A stretch of 5,696 nt of DNA from ANME-2 cluster archaeon (GCA_022353185.1 JAKRWB010000693.1:1-5696), one strand, 5' to 3'; counted from the first letter of the stretch, positions 1 to 5,608 are shown. Numbers and translations: made by a program. Notes: generated by a model from the sequence alone, not told the origin.

Positions 1-52
1 TAAACCACCTTACAACAAATATTAAATCGTAGTAAACACATAGGTCATTCAG

Positions 53-742
53 ATGCCACAAGAGAACCTCTGGTCCCAAATAGAGTATACCCACGACAAT
101 ACCGTACGGTCGAAGAAAATGGCCTTATTCAATACCAGTAGTACAGAATTGAAGCACCTTTTTTTATCATGGCTGGCCATATCTTACGCTTTTGCCATAA
201 TGCTTGCCTGGATGGAACTGGACCGCAAGCCCACAGGCGCTGAAATTGCCGGACCATTCATTACCGAACTGTTTATGATATCCCTGTTCACAGTAGGTAT
301 CTCCTTTATTATCCATGAGATGGGGCACAAGTTCATTGCCCAGCAGTATGGTGCATGGGCAGAGTTCCGCATGAGTACGGGCATGCTGATGCTGGCAATC
401 TACATGGCATGGCAGATAGGTATCCTGTTCGCTGCGCCCGGAGCAGTACAGATATTCGGCCCACATATTTCAAAAAGCCAGTACGGGAAGATAGCGGCTT
501 CAGGTCCTGTAATGAATTTATTTTTGGCTGTGGTGTTCATGCCCCTGGTTGGTGATCCAGGGTTCCTGGGCGAAGTAGGACGGCTTGGAGTAATGATAAA
601 TCTGCTGCTCGCTGGTTTCAATATGCTGCCTGTGAGCGTGCTCGATGGACGCAAAGTGCTGGCCTGGAGTCCGGTCGCATACATAGCATTATTCTTGCTG
701 ATCATAATGGTAGGATTATTCTCTGCAGCCATGTTTGTATAA
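53..742 (+). CDS. Site-2-protease-like (M50 family) membrane metalloprotease
   Basis: A 229-residue polytopic membrane protein resembling archaeal site-2 proteases, zinc enzymes that cut substrates within the membrane. The zinc motif HEMGH is at residues 88-92 (H88, H92 ligands, E89 catalytic), at the end of a hydrophobic segment. A later NMLPVSVLDG stretch (190-199) supplies the expected third ligand, D198, and GPVMN (151-155) is another family-like motif. I count about six hydrophobic segments, near 36-54, 71-90, 108-132, 150-166, 178-197 and 207-228. There is no PDZ or CBS domain, so this is a minimal core. The ATG at 53 has AGGT at 42-45, seven bases upstream; a second ATG at 119 (residue 23) would also keep the whole membrane core. 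In-frame stops at 23 and 41 exclude a longer protein. The substrate is unknown. The family call is firm; a regulatory role is inference. Confidence 0.85.
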   Translation: MPQENLWSQIEYTHDNTVRSKKMALFNTSSTELKHLFLSWLAISYAFAIMLAWMELDRKPTGAEIAGPFITELFMISLFTVGISFIIHEMGHKFIAQQYGAWAEFRMSTGMLMLAIYMAWQIGILFAAPGAVQIFGPHISKSQYGKIAASGPVMNLFLAVVFMPLVGDPGFLGEVGRLGVMINLLLAGFNMLPVSVLDGRKVLAWSPVAYIALFLLIIMVGLFSAAMFV

Positions 743-811
743 AAATCTATATTACCATCATTAAATTTTAAACCAATTCACTCATTATTTTTGATTGAAC
801 AGTTTACCTAG

Positions 812-824
812 GAAAACTTTTATA
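812..824 (+). promoter_or_regulatory. Putative archaeal BRE/TATA promoter for the marker 9 gene
   Basis: GAAAACTTTTATA matches an A-rich TFB recognition element followed by a TATA box. Start of transcription would fall near 845-850, leaving a leader of about 45 bases before the TTG at 894. It lies in a 151-base AT-rich gap (743-893) that otherwise shows only a short T-run (788-792) and the palindrome GTTTAAAC (826-833). Pattern match only. Confidence 0.45.
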
Positions 825-881
825 GTTTAAACATGCACGAAGATTCCTTAAAATTACATTAATTATTTATTGCATATTACT

Positions 882-888
882 TGAGGGA
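882..888 (+). promoter_or_regulatory. Ribosome binding site supporting a TTG start
   Basis: TGAGGGA lies five bases before the TTG at 894. The same bases hold an in-frame TGA stop (882-884), so translation cannot begin further upstream. The next in-frame ATG, residue 27, falls inside the conserved APMAGITD motif. The TTG start is therefore effectively forced. Confidence 0.65.
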
Positions 889-893
889 ATCAA

Positions 894-2030
894 TTGAACA
901 CAGAAATATTTGCCCCATTCGACCTGAAGATTGGATACCTGACACCAAAGAATCCGATTGCACTGGCTCCCATGGCTGGAATCACTGACAGCAAGTTTGC
1001 AGCCCAGTTCACGGACCATGTAGGAATGGTAGTATTGGGCGGATACAATCTGGATGAACTGACCAATGAGGCAGCTCAAAGGGAAGTTCAGCGAGGACGC
1101 CGCGAGTTCATTACAGATTCTCCCATGGAATTTCTGGAATCCGAACTACAAGCGATCACAGGTGAAGATACAGGTACCGCTGTCATGGTCAATGTCAGGG
1201 CTGCAGATATTGAAGCATATGCTGATGCCGCGCGTCTGGCAAAAAAGTACCATGCCGGTATAGAGATAAATGCCCACTGTCGCCAGCCTGAGATAATGGA
1301 ACTGGGCGCAGGGGAATCCCTGTTGGGACATCTGGATACATTGCGTGAGATCATTGAAACAGTCCGGAGTACGGGTGCGGTGGTATCTGTCAAGACAAGG
1401 GCTAATGTTGTGGATGACCTGGAAGTGGCAAAGGTAATTGAACAGGCCGGGGCACATATTATCCACATTGATGCAATGGGCGGTCGTGGTGCTGATGTCA
1501 ATGTCATCAGGAAAATCCGAAATAATACGTCACTGTTCATTATCGGCAACAATTCAATTGTAGACTTTTCATCTGCAAAATCTATGTTCTCACGAGGAGC
1601 AGATATGGTTTCTGTTGCCAGGGCTGTAATTAATGAGCCCAATACGTTGCGGTCTTTAGTTGACCAGGTCACTTCAGAACAGATGTTGACTGGTTGGTAT
1701 AATTCTCCCAAGCACATCTGCGGTGGCGGGGATTTAAGAGCACTTACCTTTTGCTGCCTGCCGGTAAAACCCTGTGCAGTGCATAATGCATTGAAGCAGA
1801 TAGGAATGACCGCTAAAGAATTTACAAGACTAAAACTTGATTTTGTCGAGGGCACCCCGTTGGAATACGGGGATAGCACCTGTTTTGGCAGTATGGCCTG
1901 GTGTTGTAAGATATCAAAGCCTTGCTTTTTAAGGGATGGCGTAATGGAAGTTGTGGGCGTTTCAGATGTAGAGTTCATGCAAATAAAGAAACGAATGTCT
2001 GAGGAAATTCTATCCCACCGTAAGAATTGA
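894..2030 (+). CDS. mmp9: Methanogenesis marker protein 9 (Dus/NifR3-like TIM barrel plus 8-Cys domain)
   Basis: A 378-residue two-domain protein. Residues 1 to about 260 resemble the FMN-binding TIM barrel of tRNA-dihydrouridine synthases: APMAGITD at 25-32, NAHC at 126-129 where Dus enzymes carry a catalytic Cys-Pro, VKTR at 166-169, and a late phosphate-binding-like GADMVSVARA at 235-244. Residues about 270-345 are the methanogenesis marker 9 domain, with the two diagnostic repeats FCCLPVKPC (286-294) and WCCKISKPC (336-344). With C276 and C330 this gives the eight cysteines reported as invariant for the family. Family knowledge: the domain tracks with methanogens and their relatives and its function is unknown; some members carry this barrel. 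The cysteines suggest a metal or Fe-S site (inference). The stop overlaps the start of the following kinase remnant. The symbol is derived from the family name. Confidence 0.95.
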   Translation: MNTEIFAPFDLKIGYLTPKNPIALAPMAGITDSKFAAQFTDHVGMVVLGGYNLDELTNEAAQREVQRGRREFITDSPMEFLESELQAITGEDTGTAVMVNVRAADIEAYADAARLAKKYHAGIEINAHCRQPEIMELGAGESLLGHLDTLREIIETVRSTGAVVSVKTRANVVDDLEVAKVIEQAGAHIIHIDAMGGRGADVNVIRKIRNNTSLFIIGNNSIVDFSSAKSMFSRGADMVSVARAVINEPNTLRSLVDQVTSEQMLTGWYNSPKHICGGGDLRALTFCCLPVKPCAVHNALKQIGMTAKEFTRLKLDFVEGTPLEYGDSTCFGSMAWCCKISKPCFLRDGVMEVVGVSDVEFMQIKKRMSEEILSHRKN

Positions 2031-2215
2031 ATTTTTATTATTCAAGAATTTTTGAAACATTCTATAAACTGGATGTTGAAGTCTTTAACGAGGAAAAGGG
2101 CACAGGACTGGGTCTTGCTATAGTGAAAAGGATTGTAGAAGGACACGATGGGGAAATCAGGGCAGAAAGTAAAGAAAGAGTAGGGACTTGTTTCAACATC
2201 ACATTGATGAGGTAA
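2027..2215 (+). pseudogene. 3' remnant of a sensor histidine kinase (end of HATPase_c domain)
   Basis: The frame encodes only the last part of a histidine kinase ATP-binding domain. An F-box-like RIFETFYKLD (residues 7-16) is followed by the G2 box GTGLGLAIVKRIVEGHDGEI (25-44) and a terminal strand, GTCFNITLMR. The phosphoacceptor His region, the N box and the DxGxG G1 box are absent. An in-frame TAA at 2021-2023 blocks extension into the upstream gene. A 62-residue product could not bind ATP as a kinase does, so I call it a decayed 3' end. A TTG at 2027 overlaps the marker 9 stop, and the frame is undamaged to its natural-looking end, so translation of a small peptide by coupling cannot be excluded. 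Its final bases carry the ribosome binding site of the next gene. Confidence 0.75.
2208..2213 (+). promoter_or_regulatory. Ribosome binding site inside the kinase remnant
   Basis: TGAGGT, a strong match to the archaeal anti-Shine-Dalgarno, lies six bases before the ATG at 2220. It covers the last codons and the first base of the stop of the kinase remnant. Loss of this tail would remove the translation signal of the zinc ribbon gene, and ribosomes ending at 2215 could couple to it. Confidence 0.7.
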
Positions 2216-2219
2216 GCAC

Positions 2220-2429
2220 ATGAACGGTTCTGAAATTCCAGACGATTTCATTGAACTGGAAAAGAAAATGGAAGAGGCATCCCACAATAGAGCCATCACA
2301 GTTCTCACTTGCCCAGATTGCGGCTCCACCAACGTTACGTATTATATGGGGTTGAAAACCGGAGTTCAATACCAGTGTAAGGATTGTGATTATGTTGGTA
2401 CTTTCATAATCGAACAGGATAAGGAATAA
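2220..2429 (+). CDS. Small zinc ribbon protein
   Basis: A 69-residue protein with an acidic, probably helical N-terminus (residues 1-22) followed by one zinc ribbon. CPDC at 31-34 and CKDC at 53-56 form a C-x2-C-x18-C-x2-C site of the type seen in archaeal transcription and translation accessory proteins. The core between the pairs is strand-rich and ends in YVGTFIIEQDKE. There is no further domain, so it probably binds a nucleic acid or protein partner in the cytoplasm (inference). A strong ribosome binding site fixes the ATG at 2220, and the gene follows the kinase remnant by four bases, so it is probably transcribed with the methanogenesis marker 9 gene. I recognise no named family. The coding call is firm and the role is unknown. 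Confidence 0.85.
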   Translation: MNGSEIPDDFIELEKKMEEASHNRAITVLTCPDCGSTNVTYYMGLKTGVQYQCKDCDYVGTFIIEQDKE

Positions 2430-2444
2430 TTACTAAACAAAAGG

Positions 2445-2458
2445 TTTTTTTACATATA
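2445..2458 (+). promoter_or_regulatory. T-tract and TATA-like element between the zinc ribbon and membrane protein genes
   Basis: Seven T residues at 2445-2451 run into ACATATAAG. The T-tract could end the upstream transcript by archaeal U-rich termination, and the TATA-like bases at 2449-2458 could drive the gene at 2491. The predicted start near 2480 would cut into the ribosome binding site at 2476-2482, so the promoter reading is weak and read-through from upstream is possible. Confidence 0.3.
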
Positions 2459-2490
2459 AGACTTCAAAGAAGAAAGAGGAGATAGGCTCA

Positions 2491-2802
2491 ATGAATTCTG
2501 AAACACAAAATACGTATTCACAGAACTTTCTTGCCATACAGTACTCATTGATTATGGCGATAGTGTCTACCGCAATCATTTATGTTCTTGATAAATTTAT
2601 GTTCGGACATACAGATTTCAGGCCGTTGACAGAATTCCAGTTTTACTTTGTACTGTTCATAGTAGTCTTTGGTTTGGTTGCAGGTCTGCTTTTCTACAGG
2701 GAAGAAAAAGAAGATAAAGTGGAAGAAGTCAGCGAATTTAGAACTAAAATGGCCAAGAAGAAACTGAAAAAGGCCAAAAAGACAAAAGCGCAGGGTAGAT
2801 AA
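2491..2802 (+). CDS. Small two-helix membrane protein with a charged tail
   Basis: A 103-residue protein of no family I recognise. Two hydrophobic segments, about residues 14-33 and 50-69, form a helical hairpin joined by a short polar loop (FGHTDFRPLTEF region). The tail changes from acidic (EEKEDKVEE, 71-79) to strongly basic (residues 87-103, ending in a run of Lys and Ala). A lysine-rich tail of this type is expected in the cytoplasm under the positive-inside rule, placing both termini inside (inference), where it could touch RNA, DNA or acidic lipid. GAGGAGA at 2476-2482 is a strong ribosome binding site eight bases before the ATG. The gene converges on the RPA gene with only 14 bases between the stops. 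That it is a real gene is well supported; its function is not. Confidence 0.8.
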   Translation: MNSETQNTYSQNFLAIQYSLIMAIVSTAIIYVLDKFMFGHTDFRPLTEFQFYFVLFIVVFGLVAGLLFYREEKEDKVEEVSEFRTKMAKKKLKKAKKTKAQGR

Positions 2803-2816
2803 AATATATCACCCTA

Positions 2817-3944
2817 TCATTTTTCCACGATAATAATCCGGCTTCGCTCGCCCACACTCAATTCTACTTCATCGTTCCATCCAGGTTTGGCATAGCAGTC
2901 AATGACCTGCACTCGTGTTCCCAGATCGATATCTTGTATGATGTCAGCCTGTTCACCCCAAAGGGCAGCTCGTATCCTTCCAGAATCATCAGAGATGTGG
3001 ATGTTTAGTACCTGAGCAGCAGACCCGTCTTTGCGCTGGAATTCTTTTAATTCGTCAAGTCCTGTGATGTGTCCTTCAACATTGTACTGCTGCTTTGGCA
3101 CAATATCTGCAATGGGTGTAAATTGTTCCTTGAATTCTATTTTTTTGCTGCTAGTACGAATGGAACTGTTATTTCCCAGATTAATCTCTACCTGATTACT
3201 GAAACTGTTCTCCTTTGCATATCCACCCGTTATCTCGATATTATCCCCCGGTTTAATATCATTGAGTGTATCTGCATTCTCGTCCCACAATGTGACCTTA
3301 ATCTTGCCAGTGGCATCACCCAGGGTCACATTACGTACTTTACCAGTAGAACCGTCTTTACGCTGGAAAGTCCTGGGGTCTGAAATGTCAAGCAATTTTG
3401 CAATCAGGTATACATTCCCCATCCCTGCTTTAATTTCATTTATCTGGTAGGGGTCAATCCTTACCTGTATGTCCTCGTTCAGGGCAATTTTATCAACTTT
3501 GCCACCTCTTCCCACACTGACCTCAAGTCCGTTTCGACCTTCCCTGATAAAACCTGACACCTGGAGTGAATCTCCAAATACAATTTCGCCTACCTTTACC
3601 AGGTCTGCTGCATCATCCCACAATACCACCCTGATAGAACCCGTTTCGTCAGCCAATGTGAGGTTGGCAACATTACCACTTGAACCGTCTTCACGGTTAA
3701 ATACCCTCACATCTGAACAGGCAATAACTTTGCCCACCAGGACAACCTTGGATAATTCCAAAGTCACCTCTCCTATCTTCTTCTCGTCATCAGATATTCC
3801 CATGGTAAGCGCAACAAGTTTGGCTGATGTATCTTTGTCTGCAAGTCCGGCCATTTGTGCTTCCTTTTCATCCACCAGGCCCAGGAATTCTTCCAGGCTT
3901 ATCCGGTCTTTCAGTTTTTCGTATATCTCCATTACCTTTTCCAT
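2817..3944 (-). CDS. rpa: Replication protein A, three OB-fold single-stranded DNA-binding protein
   Basis: A 375-residue archaeal RPA that coats single-stranded DNA in replication, repair and recombination. After a helical N-terminal part (1 to about 60) come three related OB folds, roughly 66-150, 177-260 and 286-370. Each carries the same core: an (R/K)xDGS turn (84-88, 195-199, 304-308), then a strand with D(E/A/D)(T/S)G, then an LW motif (108-109, 219-220, 328-329) followed by an AD pair. The repeat period is about 110 residues. No CxxC pair is present, so it lacks the zinc finger of two-OB archaeal RPAs. Methanosarcina RPA1 is described with four OB folds, so this is a shorter relative. 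The ATG at 3944 has AGGG (3951-3954) six bases upstream. It appears monocistronic and is divergent from the FKBP gene. Confidence 0.93.
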   Translation of the reverse strand: MEKVMEIYEKLKDRISLEEFLGLVDEKEAQMAGLADKDTSAKLVALTMGISDDEKKIGEVTLELSKVVLVGKVIACSDVRVFNREDGSSGNVANLTLADETGSIRVVLWDDAADLVKVGEIVFGDSLQVSGFIREGRNGLEVSVGRGGKVDKIALNEDIQVRIDPYQINEIKAGMGNVYLIAKLLDISDPRTFQRKDGSTGKVRNVTLGDATGKIKVTLWDENADTLNDIKPGDNIEITGGYAKENSFSNQVEINLGNNSSIRTSSKKIEFKEQFTPIADIVPKQQYNVEGHITGLDELKEFQRKDGSAAQVLNIHISDDSGRIRAALWGEQADIIQDIDLGTRVQVIDCYAKPGWNDEVELSVGERSRIIIVEK

Positions 3945-3979
3945 TGTTATCCCTGCCTGGAAATTGATGTAATTGCATT

Positions 3980-3994
3980 GATTTAATACTTTTC
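3980..3994 (-). promoter_or_regulatory. Putative BRE/TATA promoter for rpa
   Basis: Read on the minus strand, GAAAAGTATTAAATC gives a purine-rich BRE followed by an AT-rich TATA element. The centre lies about 40 bases before the rpa ATG, predicting a leader of about 15 bases that retains the ribosome binding site. Pattern match only. Confidence 0.4.
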
Positions 3995-4020
3995 AATCGT
4001 TCAGATTGGGGCATTCCATA

Positions 4021-4034
4021 GAAACTTATTTTAT
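4021..4034 (+). promoter_or_regulatory. Putative BRE/TATA promoter for the FKBP gene
   Basis: GAAACTTATTTTAT combines a BRE-like GAAAC with a TATA-like element. Transcription would begin near 4056, about 14 bases before the ATG at 4070, just ahead of a GGTG (4059-4061 region) that could pair with 16S rRNA. It shares a 125-base divergent region with the rpa promoter. Confidence 0.4.
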
Positions 4035-4069
4035 GCATCCCGTTATCTATGTGCTTCGGTGTTTAGAAC

Positions 4070-4822
4070 ATGACTATTAAAGAAGGAGATTTCATAAAAA
4101 TATCATATACAGGTAAAATGGAGGATGGCAAGGTCTTCGATACCACCAATGAAGAGGCTGCCAAGGTTCATAACCTGTACAACCCTAAGGGAAGATATGG
4201 TGGCGATGTGATAATCATAGGCGTGAACCAGATCATCGCTGGCCTTGAAGATGATATCAAACTGCATGACGTCGGTTATGAAGGTACGGTATCTATACCC
4301 CCTGAAAAGGCTTTTGGTAATCGCGACCCTCTACTTGTAAAAGCGTTGCCTATGAAAAAGTTCGAGCAAAAACCACAGGTGGGAATGCCTATAGAGATTA
4401 ACGGACAGACAGGTACAGTGGTTAAAGTACTCGGGCGACATGCCAGTGTAGATTTTAACATTCCTATGGCCGGGCAGACAATAACGTATGATTACAAGAT
4501 AGAAGCCGCTCTTGAAGATGTGAAGGATAGGGCTGTGGGTCTTAGCACTCTGTACACAGGAACGGAATTGGATATCGACGTTGAAGGTACAGTAGCAAAG
4601 GTCAACGTGCCTCTGGAATTTAATTATTCCCAACGCTGGATAACTTCCAAGGTCCAGATGGCGTTGGACCTGTTGAAATACACAGACCTTACACAGGTTC
4701 TATACATAGAAACCTATAATGAAGACCTGCTTGAGAAAACAGCAGACCAAATGGAAGAAACAGAAGAATTGGATGCCAATATTGCCCCCGGGGCAACTGA
4801 ATCAGTGGCAGTAGAGGAGTAA
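4070..4822 (+). CDS. FKBP-type peptidyl-prolyl cis-trans isomerase, archaeal long (SlyD-like) type
   Basis: A 250-residue cytosolic prolyl isomerase and chaperone. The FKBP fold is split: residues 1-90 carry YTG (13-15), VFDTT (22-26), GLEDDI (58-63) and PPEKAFGNRDPLLV (77-90). The flap insertion (IF) domain typical of SlyD-like proteins follows at about 90-128 and the fold closes with VDFN...TITYDYKI (127-144). Residues about 150-215 form the additional C-terminal domain of the larger archaeal FKBPs, and the last 30 residues are an acidic, probably flexible tail. The family usually has His after VDFN; here it is Ile131. The active-site tryptophan position of human FKBP12 is Leu59, as is common in SlyD-like members. 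No signal peptide is present. The gene has its own apparent promoter and terminator. Confidence 0.95.
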   Translation: MTIKEGDFIKISYTGKMEDGKVFDTTNEEAAKVHNLYNPKGRYGGDVIIIGVNQIIAGLEDDIKLHDVGYEGTVSIPPEKAFGNRDPLLVKALPMKKFEQKPQVGMPIEINGQTGTVVKVLGRHASVDFNIPMAGQTITYDYKIEAALEDVKDRAVGLSTLYTGTELDIDVEGTVAKVNVPLEFNYSQRWITSKVQMALDLLKYTDLTQVLYIETYNEDLLEKTADQMEETEELDANIAPGATESVAVEE

Positions 4823-4839
4823 CATCCTCTTTTTTCTTT
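4813..4839 (+). terminator. Hairpin plus T-tract terminator of the FKBP gene
   Basis: AGAGGA (4813-4818) pairs with TCCTCT (4825-4830), giving six base pairs around a six-base loop that includes the stop codon. The stem is followed directly by a run of T residues (4830-4835) and a second short one (4837-4839). It resembles a bacterial intrinsic terminator and also suits U-tract-dependent archaeal termination. Confidence 0.7.
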
Positions 4840-4853
4840 ATAATATCACACAT

Positions 4854-4938
4854 GCTGAGGTAGCCAAGCGGACTACGGCGCCGGTCTTGAAAACCGGTGG
4901 TGCACAGCGCCACAGGAGTTCGAATCTCCTCCTCAGCG
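4854..4938 (+). tRNA. tRNA-Ser (anticodon UGA)
   Basis: A complete class II tRNA. The acceptor stem GCTGAGG (4854-4860) pairs fully with CCTCAGC (4931-4937), followed by discriminator G4938, the serine identity base. The D stem is GCC/GGC (4863-4865, 4877-4879). The anticodon stem CCGGT/ACCGG (4881-4885, 4893-4897) encloses CTTGAAA with anticodon TGA at 4888-4890, which reads UCA codons. A long variable arm, GGTGC-ACA-GCGCC (4899-4911), is diagnostic of Ser or Leu type. The T stem AGGAG/CTCCT (4914-4918, 4926-4930) encloses TTCGAAT. CCA is not encoded and there is no intron. It lies 31 bases after the FKBP stop. Confidence 0.97.
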
Positions 4939-4940
4939 TT

Positions 4941-4969
4941 TATCTTTTTGATAATTATTTTTTATTATC
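4941..4969 (+). terminator. T-rich terminator after tRNA-Ser
   Basis: Two T-runs (4945-4949 and 4958-4963) follow the tRNA within 25 bases, and GATAAT (4950-4955) can pair with ATTATC (4964-4969). The weak AT-only stem matters less than the T-tracts, which are the usual archaeal RNA polymerase stop signal. Confidence 0.5.
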
Positions 4970-5003
4970 TTTCCCAGGGCGGGAGGATAAACTATGTTAA
5001 GTA

Positions 5004-5234
5004 TTACAACTTATGCCAATCATTCACATTAATCTTATGATTAAGGATTTCTTCAACCTCGTTAATCATCATACGGAGCTGTGGCAAAGAATATTCTGCA
5101 TTAGATGGAATCGCCAGACGATGTTTTTCAAAGACAATGAACTGGTGACGAGTGCCAGAATAAGGCCCTTCAAAGCCTAACTTACGGAGCTTTCTTATAA
5201 ACTCTCGTCGCTTACATGGCTTCCACTGGCTCAT
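5004..5234 (-). CDS. hicA: HicA-family toxin (mRNA interferase)
   Basis: A 76-residue basic protein of the HicA family: small double-stranded-RNA-binding-like folds that cleave mRNA and stop growth unless bound by HicB. The N-terminal helix KRREFIRKLRKLGFE (8-22) is followed by GTRHQFIVFE (27-36), in which H30 is the expected catalytic histidine. LAIPSNAEYSLPQLRMMINE (40-59) matches the closing strand and helix. The length is normal and every key residue is present, so it should be active. It overlaps the 3' end of hicB by 23 bases in another frame. AGGAG (5242-5246) sits seven bases before its ATG, inside hicB, so the two are translated from one message. It ends 65 bases from tRNA-Ser, facing it. 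HicA assignment is confident; RNA targets cannot be read. Confidence 0.93.
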   Translation of the reverse strand: MSQWKPCKRREFIRKLRKLGFEGPYSGTRHQFIVFEKHRLAIPSNAEYSLPQLRMMINEVEEILNHKINVNDWHKL

Positions 5235-5484
5235 ATGCAGGCTCCTGATTCAAATCGATTCCTGCAATCACTGGCAATGGATGGGCTAGCTTAAGACCTA
5301 ATAAAATCCACTCTTCAAGAGTAGAATGGAGTTCATCCTCACATTCACGCAAGGTTGACCCAAATGCAATCACTCCTTTACATTCTGGAATTCGGCCAGA
5401 ATATGTGCCATCATCCAATTTGTCGTAAACAGCATTTGCCATCAGCTTGTTTACATAATCAGTAAGAATGAATTGTATCACCAT
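5212..5484 (-). CDS. hicB: HicB-family antitoxin
   Basis: A 90-residue antitoxin that neutralises HicA. After an N-terminal strand (MVIQFILTDYV) comes the HicB partial RNase H-like fold, with DGTYSGRIPECKGVIAFGST (25-44) and the helix LRECEDELHSTLEEWILLGL (45-64), then HPLPVIAGIDLN. The protein stops soon afterwards, with no added ribbon-helix-helix or HTH domain, so DNA binding and autorepression by this protein alone are doubtful (inference). I chose the ATG at 5484 because AGGTG (5492-5496) is an exact anti-Shine-Dalgarno match seven bases upstream. An in-frame ATG at 5529 would add 15 polar residues but has no ribosome binding site. The order is antitoxin first, with hicA overlapping the end, as in many hicBA loci. 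Confidence 0.9.
   Translation of the reverse strand: MVIQFILTDYVNKLMANAVYDKLDDGTYSGRIPECKGVIAFGSTLRECEDELHSTLEEWILLGLKLAHPLPVIAGIDLNQEPAYEPVEAM
5242..5246 (-). promoter_or_regulatory. Ribosome binding site of hicA inside hicB
   Basis: AGGAG on the minus strand, seven bases before the hicA ATG and within the hicB coding region. It indicates independent ribosome entry for the toxin in addition to possible coupling with hicB. Confidence 0.6.
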
Positions 5485-5491
5485 TGTTTTA

Positions 5492-5496
5492 CACCT
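5492..5496 (-). promoter_or_regulatory. Ribosome binding site that decides the hicB start
   Basis: AGGTG on the minus strand, seven bases before the ATG at 5484, matches the archaeal 16S tail exactly. The competing ATG at 5529 has nothing comparable upstream, so the shorter 90-residue HicB is preferred. Confidence 0.65.
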
Positions 5497-5608
5497 ATTA
5501 TGTTTATTCTCTTTACTTTTCTTATTCATTAAGTCTTTCGACCCACTCCGGCGTTTTTAATACAATCCCGTTCAAAAGTTACTGGCCAAATAGTAAACGA
5601 ACCGTTCC

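Noticed and set aside
17..27. AT-rich AAATATTAAAT as a promoter for the M50 protease gene
   Set aside because: The spacing would put the transcription start within a few bases of the ATG and beyond the AGGT ribosome binding site. With so little upstream sequence it cannot be supported.
1088..1978. Long antisense frame opposite the marker 9 gene (296 codons)
   Set aside because: It is the codon shadow of the well-supported plus-strand gene. The translation shows no domain and is rich in Ser, Thr and Pro, typical of such shadows.
3469..3972. Plus-strand frame of 167 codons opposite rpa
   Set aside because: It is antisense to a confident RPA gene, low in complexity (Ser/Thr/Pro rich) and without a recognisable motif.
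4837..4847. TATA-like TTTATAATATC just before tRNA-Ser
   Set aside because: It is centred only about 13 bases before the mature 5' end, so transcription would start inside the tRNA. It may contribute to an AT-rich promoter, but the spacing does not fit a normal TATA box.
5485..5529. Longer HicB starting at 5529
   Set aside because: The extra 15 residues are Lys/Asn-rich and unlike HicB N-termini. The ATG has no ribosome binding site, whereas 5484 has an exact AGGTG at good spacing.
5520..5573. Short minus-strand frame from a TTG, reading NGIVLKTPEWVERLNE before a stop
   Set aside because: The peptide looks protein-like but is only about 17 codons, has a stop just upstream, no ribosome binding site and no recognised family. 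Chance or a tiny gene remnant cannot be told apart.
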